Of a stretch of 64,000 nt of DNA, positions 60,705-64,000 are shown one piece after another. Source of the DNA: Herbaspirillum sp. LeCh32-8 (GTDB taxonomy: Bacteria; Pseudomonadota; Gammaproteobacteria; Burkholderiales; Burkholderiaceae_D); the NCBI RefSeq assembly GCF_017814915.1, contig NZ_JAGIPZ010000009.1, forward strand, positions 124,001 through 188,000, given 5' to 3'. The position numbers were made by a program, and so were the translations under genes. The notes under the pieces were generated by a model that was not told where the DNA came from, made no database searches, and saw only the letters and a program-made list of their open reading frames with translations. Every line of letters starts with the position of its first letter. Position 1 is the first letter of the stretch.

Positions 60705-61181
60705 TTAGCGCGCGATGGTGTTGGTGCGCTTGATCTTGTTCTGCAGCTGGATCACGCCGTACAACAGCGCTTCCGCAGTCGGCGGACAGCCCGGGACGTA
60801 GACGTCGACCGGAACGATGCGGTCGCAACCGCGCACCACCGAATACGAATAGTGATAGTAGCCGCCGCCATTGGCGCACGAGCCCATCGAGATCACCCAG
60901 CGCGGCTCCGGCATCTGGTCATAGACCTTGCGCAGCGCCGGCGCCATCTTGTTGCACAGCGTGCCGGCCACGATCATCAGGTCGGACTGGCGCGGCGACG
61001 GACGAAACACGGCGCCGAAGCGGTCGAGGTCGTAACGCGAAGCGCCAACGTGCATCATCTCAACCGCGCAGCAGGCCAGACCGAAGGTCATGGGCCACAG
61101 GGATCCGGTACGGGTCCAGTTGATTACTTTATCCAGCGAGGTGGTGACGAACCCCTCATTCAATACGCCTTCAATAGACAT
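60705..61181 (-). CDS. nuoB: NADH-quinone oxidoreductase subunit B
   Basis: A 158-residue subunit carrying cluster N2, the last electron carrier before ubiquinone. The unusual tandem-cysteine ligand set is present: C37, C38 (LACCAVE), C102 (GSCANGGG) and C132 ([12 protein letters not shown]). It starts 3 bp after nuoA. Confidence 0.97.
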   Translation of the reverse strand: MSIEGVLNEGFVTTSLDKVINWTRTGSLWPMTFGLACCAVEMMHVGASRYDLDRFGAVFRPSPRQSDLMIVAGTLCNKMAPALRKVYDQMPEPRWVISMGSCANGGGYYHYSYSVVRGCDRIVPVDVYVPGCPPTAEALLYGVIQLQNKIKRTNTIAR

Positions 61182-61184
61182 GGC

Positions 61185-61544
61185 TCACTCCCAATCCAGG
61201 GCACCCTTTTTCCAGATGTACCAAAATCCGACAACAAATTCAGCGATGAAGACCATCATCGTGACGAAACCTTGCCAACCCAGTTCGCGCATCGACACGC
61301 CCCACGGGAAGAAGAACGCAGTTTCCAGATCGAACAAGATGAACAGAATCGCGATCAGGTAATAGCGCACGTCGAACTTCATGCGCGCGTCTTCAAACGC
61401 TTCGAAACCGCATTCGTAGGGAGATGTTTTTTGCGCGTCCGGCTTATGGGGACCAAGCAGACGCCCCAAGAGCTGGGGAGCAACGCCGACACCGATGCCG
61501 ACGAGGATAAACATAAGAACTGGGAAGTAATTTTCGAGGTTCAC
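61185..61544 (-). CDS. nuoA: NADH-quinone oxidoreductase subunit A
   Basis: A 119-residue membrane subunit with three helices and the conserved loop [23 protein letters not shown] (in parts: [14 protein letters not shown]) near the quinone site. It is the first gene of the fourteen-gene operon. The start codon is GTG at 61544 with no obvious ribosome-binding site, a possible control point. A Fur-box-like sequence lies 32-50 bp upstream. Confidence 0.95.
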   Translation of the reverse strand: MNLENYFPVLMFILVGIGVGVAPQLLGRLLGPHKPDAQKTSPYECGFEAFEDARMKFDVRYYLIAILFILFDLETAFFFPWGVSMRELGWQGFVTMMVFIAEFVVGFWYIWKKGALDWE

Positions 61545-61575
61545 GATTGGCCGCTTGTACGTTGGTTTAATCGAT

Positions 61576-61594
61576 GGGAATGATTCTCAATATC
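61576..61594 (-). promoter_or_regulatory. Candidate Fur box in front of the nuo operon
   Basis: On the minus strand GATATTGAGAATCATTCCC matches the classical 19-bp Fur consensus at 15 of 19 positions, mismatching mainly at the 3' end. It lies between the terminator at 61614-61652 and the nuoA start, where the operon promoter should be. The match was counted by eye; binding is unproven. Confidence 0.45.
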
Positions 61595-61613
61595 AATCAG
61601 AAACTTCCTCGAC

Positions 61614-61652
61614 AAAAAGCCAGCTCAGGCGCATGGCCTTTGCTGGCTTTTT
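61614..61652. terminator. Bidirectional hairpin between tRNA-Leu and nuoA
   Basis: AGCCAGC and GCTGGCT (61618-61624 with 61642-61648) pair, with A-run/T-run flanks (AAAAAGCC and GGCTTTTT), so the stem ends in T-runs on both strands. It should separate the secG/tRNA transcript from the nuo operon. Confidence 0.75.
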
Positions 61653-61665
61653 CATTTCATTTCTA

Positions 61666-61750
61666 TGGTGCCGACGACGAGACTCGAACTCGTACAGCTT
61701 TCGCCACTACCCCCTCAAGATAGCGTGTCTACCAATTTCACCACGTCGGC
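61666..61750 (-). tRNA. tRNA-Leu (anticodon GAG)
   Basis: An 85-nt class II tRNA with a long variable arm. The acceptor stem GCCGACG pairs with CGTCGGC and is followed by A and an encoded CCA. The anticodon stem CTATC/GGTAG encloses TTGAGGG, giving GAG. The T arm contains GTTCGAGTC. It reads CUC and CUU codons. It lies between secG and nuoA. Confidence 0.96.
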
Positions 61751-61859
61751 CTGAGACTGTTATTGTACCTTCATTTGTTACTCTTGTTCAATGCACAATC
61801 AGTCGAAAACAGAGATTCTTCTATGCTTATTCGTGCATTGTTTCAGAATCTGAAAAAGT

Positions 61860-62228
61860 TTATTTCGGAATCTGATTCGACTGGTCAGCCGGCTTTGGTG
61901 CATCCGCGGGAGCGGCAGGCGCAGCTTGTTGAGCAGGAGCCGCGGCCGGCGCCTGCAGGTTGTCCATCACGCCACCGCTTTGGGCCGCGTGGTGATTGCC
62001 GATGAAGGCCAGACCCAAGGTCGCCACGAAGAAGATCGCGGCTGCTACGGCGGTCGACTTCGACAGGAAGTTCGACGAACCGGTGGCGCCGAACAAGCTA
62101 CCCGAAGCACCGGACCCGAAGGCCGCACCCATGTCGGCGCCCTTGCCGTGCTGCAGCAGCACCAGACCGATAATCGCCAGCGCAGCCAGCACCTGAACCA
62201 CAACCACCACCAAAGACAAAGTATTCAT
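61860..62228 (-). CDS. secG: Preprotein translocase subunit SecG
   Basis: A 122-residue SecYEG accessory subunit. Two helices (residues about 3-22 and 58-78) flank the conserved cytoplasmic loop LLQHGKGADMGAAFGSGAS and GSLFGATGSSNFLSK. The Ala/Pro-rich C-terminal tail (about residues 90-122) is longer than in Escherichia coli and ends NQIPK. It lies 79 bp after tpiA and before tRNA-Leu, an order common in this order of bacteria. Confidence 0.93.
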   Translation of the reverse strand: MNTLSLVVVVVQVLAALAIIGLVLLQHGKGADMGAAFGSGASGSLFGATGSSNFLSKSTAVAAAIFFVATLGLAFIGNHHAAQSGGVMDNLQAPAAAPAQQAAPAAPADAPKPADQSNQIPK

Positions 62229-62307
62229 TTAAACAAGTTCCACTCTTGATGTTTCAACTGCCCGCCGCCGCAGTATCCAGCTTCCGGCTGACAAACTCTT
62301 TACAAAT

Positions 62308-63057
62308 TCAGGCCGCAGCCTTGATGATCGCCAGGAAATCCGCCGCCTTCAATGCGGCGCCGCCGATCAGACCGCCATCAATGTCAGCCATGGCCAACAG
62401 TTGCTCGGCATTGTCCGGCTTCATGCTGCCGCCGTACAGGACGCGCACCTTGGCGGCCGCCTCCGCGCTCTTGGCCGCCAGACGCGCGCGCAGCATGGCG
62501 TGCACTTCCTGCGCCATTTCCGGCGTAGCAGTCTTGCCGGTACCGATGGCCCAGACCGGCTCGTAGGCCACCACAATGCGCGCGGCATCGTCGGCGCCCA
62601 GCGCTTCCAGCACTACGTCCAGCTGACCGCCTACCACTGCATTGGTCTTGCCCGACTCGCGCTGCTCCAGCGTTTCACCCACGCAAACCACCGGCACCAG
62701 GCCGGCATTCAGCGCGACCACGGTTTTAGCCGCGACGGCCGCATCGGTTTCGCCGTGGTAAGCACGACGCTCCGAGTGGCCGATGATGACGTATTGCACA
62801 CCAAACTCCTGCAGCATCGCAGCAGACACCTCGCCGGTGTAGGCGCCCGAGGCGTGCGCCGACAGATCCTGCGCGCCCAGCGCCACAGCCGAGCCGGCTA
62901 CTGCGCCCTGCACCTGCGCCAGATACGGCGCCGGCACACACACTGCAACGTCGCAGGCCTGCGCAGGCAAGCCGTCCTTGATACCGGCAACCAGGGCCGA
63001 GTTGGCAGCCAGGCTGCCGTTCATTTTCCAGTTACCGGCTACGAGTTTGCGACGCAT
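62308..63057 (-). CDS. tpiA: Triosephosphate isomerase
   Basis: A 249-residue TIM-barrel enzyme interconverting dihydroxyacetone phosphate and glyceraldehyde 3-phosphate. The catalytic residues are all present: Asn/Lys in AGNWKMNG (residues 7-14), His in IIGHSERR and Glu in [11 protein letters not shown] with its flexible loop, plus the phosphate-binding [10 protein letters not shown]. Standard length and start ([10 protein letters not shown]). Confidence 0.97.
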   Translation of the reverse strand: MRRKLVAGNWKMNGSLAANSALVAGIKDGLPAQACDVAVCVPAPYLAQVQGAVAGSAVALGAQDLSAHASGAYTGEVSAAMLQEFGVQYVIIGHSERRAYHGETDAAVAAKTVVALNAGLVPVVCVGETLEQRESGKTNAVVGGQLDVVLEALGADDAARIVVAYEPVWAIGTGKTATPEMAQEVHAMLRARLAAKSAEAAAKVRVLYGGSMKPDNAEQLLAMADIDGGLIGGAALKAADFLAIIKAAA

Positions 63058-63192
63058 AGGCTAAGTGTTGAGGAGATTGGTCCGAGATTTGGATAACCTC
63101 GCATTGTAGCCGGTTGGTGCAAAGACGGTCAAACCGCGAATGCGGTGCAACACCACATCTCCGCCCCGCTCACCGCCTGCGCCGCCCGTTCA

Positions 63193-64000
63193 TCACAGCT
63201 GCAGCATGATCTTGCCGATGTGGGCGCTGCTTTCCATCATGGCGTGAGCCTGCGCGGCCTGCTCCAGCGGGAAGGTGTGGTGAATTACCGGGCGGATCTT
63301 GCCAGCCTCGATCAGGGGCCAGACCCGCTCGCGCAGGCTGGCGGCGATCGCCGCCTTGAAGGCGACCGGACGCGGGCGCAGGGTCGAGCCGGTGATGGTC
63401 AGGCGGCGACGCATGACCTGGCCCATGTCGAGCTGGCCCTTGCTGCCGCCCAGCTGGGCGATGAACACCAGACGGCCGTCGTCCGCCAGCGCCTTGATCT
63501 CGCGCGGCAAGTAGTCGCCGCCGACCATGTCCAGGATGACGTCGACGCCGCGGCCGCCGGTCAACTCCTTGACCACCGCCTCGAAATCCTCGGTCTTGTA
63601 ATTGATCGCGCGCTCGGCGCCCAGCTCCTCACAGGCGCGGCACTTTTCGGCGCTGCCGGCAGTGGCGAACACGCGATGGCCCAGCGCCCGCGCGATCTGG
63701 ATCGCGGTGACGCCGATGCCCGAGGAACCGCCCTGCACCAGCAGCGTCTCGCCGGCGGCCAGCGCGCCGCGATCGAACACATTGCTCCAGACCGTGAAGT
63801 AGTTTTCCGGCAGCGCCGCGGCCTGCAGCGCCGACAAGCCCTTGGGCACGGGCAGGCACTGCGCCAGCGGCGCTGCGCAATATTCGGCGTAGCCGCCGCC
63901 CTGCACCAGCGCGCAAACCAGGTCGCCCTTCTTGAATGCGCTGCCGGCCAGGTCGCCGTCGACGATCTCGCCGGCCACTTCCAGGCCGGGCAGATCGGAC
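63193..64000 (-). CDS. NADPH:quinone oxidoreductase, PIG3-type medium-chain dehydrogenase (N-terminus outside the window)
   Basis: The frame runs off the right edge; about 269 C-terminal residues are visible. Features: ALPENYFTVWSNVFDRG, the dinucleotide-binding motif LVQGGSSGIGVTAIQIARALG, and the PIG3-like segment GSTLRPRPVAFKAAIAASL. No zinc-binding cysteine set is visible in this part, consistent with the zinc-free quinone oxidoreductase group. It reads upstream as SDLPGLEVAGEIVDGD, so the true start lies beyond 64000. Confidence 0.88.
   Translation of the reverse strand, partial: SDLPGLEVAGEIVDGDLAGSAFKKGDLVCALVQGGGYAEYCAAPLAQCLPVPKGLSALQAAALPENYFTVWSNVFDRGALAAGETLLVQGGSSGIGVTAIQIARALGHRVFATAGSAEKCRACEELGAERAINYKTEDFEAVVKELTGGRGVDVILDMVGGDYLPREIKALADDGRLVFIAQLGGSKGQLDMGQVMRRRLTITGSTLRPRPVAFKAAIAASLRERVWPLIEAGKIRPVIHHTFPLEQAAQAHAMMESSAHIGKIMLQL

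Overview
The window looks like a chromosomal segment of a GC-rich betaproteobacterium of the Burkholderiales, most likely family Oxalobacteraceae and close to Herbaspirillum. This rests on protein style and gene order (mfd/ispD-ispF; tpiA-secG-tRNA-Leu-nuoABCDEFGHIJKLMN-DUF2818-nudF) and was not checked against a database. It is mostly ordinary backbone: no prophage, intact insertion sequence, CRISPR array or rRNA was seen.

Layout. 0-7.3 kb: the N-terminus of a chemoreceptor, a DUF4870-like membrane protein, serB and mfd on the minus strand; then ispD-ispF (MEP isoprenoid pathway) and a cspA-type cold-shock gene on the plus strand. 7.4-14 kb: a TonB-dependent receptor, malate synthase aceB with a divergent LysR regulator (the two separated by a 265-bp multi-stem inverted-repeat element), and a MarR-DUF1398 pair with twin operators. 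14-18.4 kb: a MipA/OmpV outer-membrane protein with an OmpR-type two-component system, convergent with a secreted class C serine hydrolase. 18.4-26.5 kb: a chemoreceptor, a MocR regulator divergent from a class II (degradative) HMG-CoA reductase, an orphan LivK-like binding protein, REP-like hairpins and an MFS transporter. 26.5-31 kb: an alpha/beta hydrolase, an exported glutaminase-asparaginase whose second catalytic threonine is valine, and a chemoreceptor gene bracketed by two diverged copies of the asparaginase leader. 31-36 kb: a branched-chain amino-acid ABC transporter (livK-livH-livMG fusion-livF). 36-45.4 kb: a hotdog thioesterase, ETF-ubiquinone oxidoreductase, and a TetR regulator divergent from a tripartite RND efflux operon. 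45.4-61.6 kb: nudF, a DUF2818 gene and all fourteen separate nuo genes (nuoA-nuoN) of respiratory complex I. 61.6-64 kb: tRNA-Leu(GAG), secG, tpiA and a partial quinone oxidoreductase.

How the parts work together. Complex I (NADH side) and ETF-QO (acyl-CoA dehydrogenase side) both feed the ubiquinone pool. aceB supplies the glyoxylate shunt; the liv transporter and asparaginase point to amino-acid use. The HMG-CoA reductase coexists with the MEP genes ispD/ispF and carries the residues of the Pseudomonas mevalonii degradative enzyme, including the aspartate linked to NAD(H) preference. It is therefore more likely catabolic (mevalonate use) than biosynthetic.

Best candidates for something new: the MocR / HMG-CoA reductase / orphan binding protein / MFS locus; the valine-for-threonine asparaginase with a relic duplicate leader; the 265-bp composite inverted-repeat element; a 15/19 Fur-box match in front of nuoA; and a His/Asp-rich insertion in NuoL.
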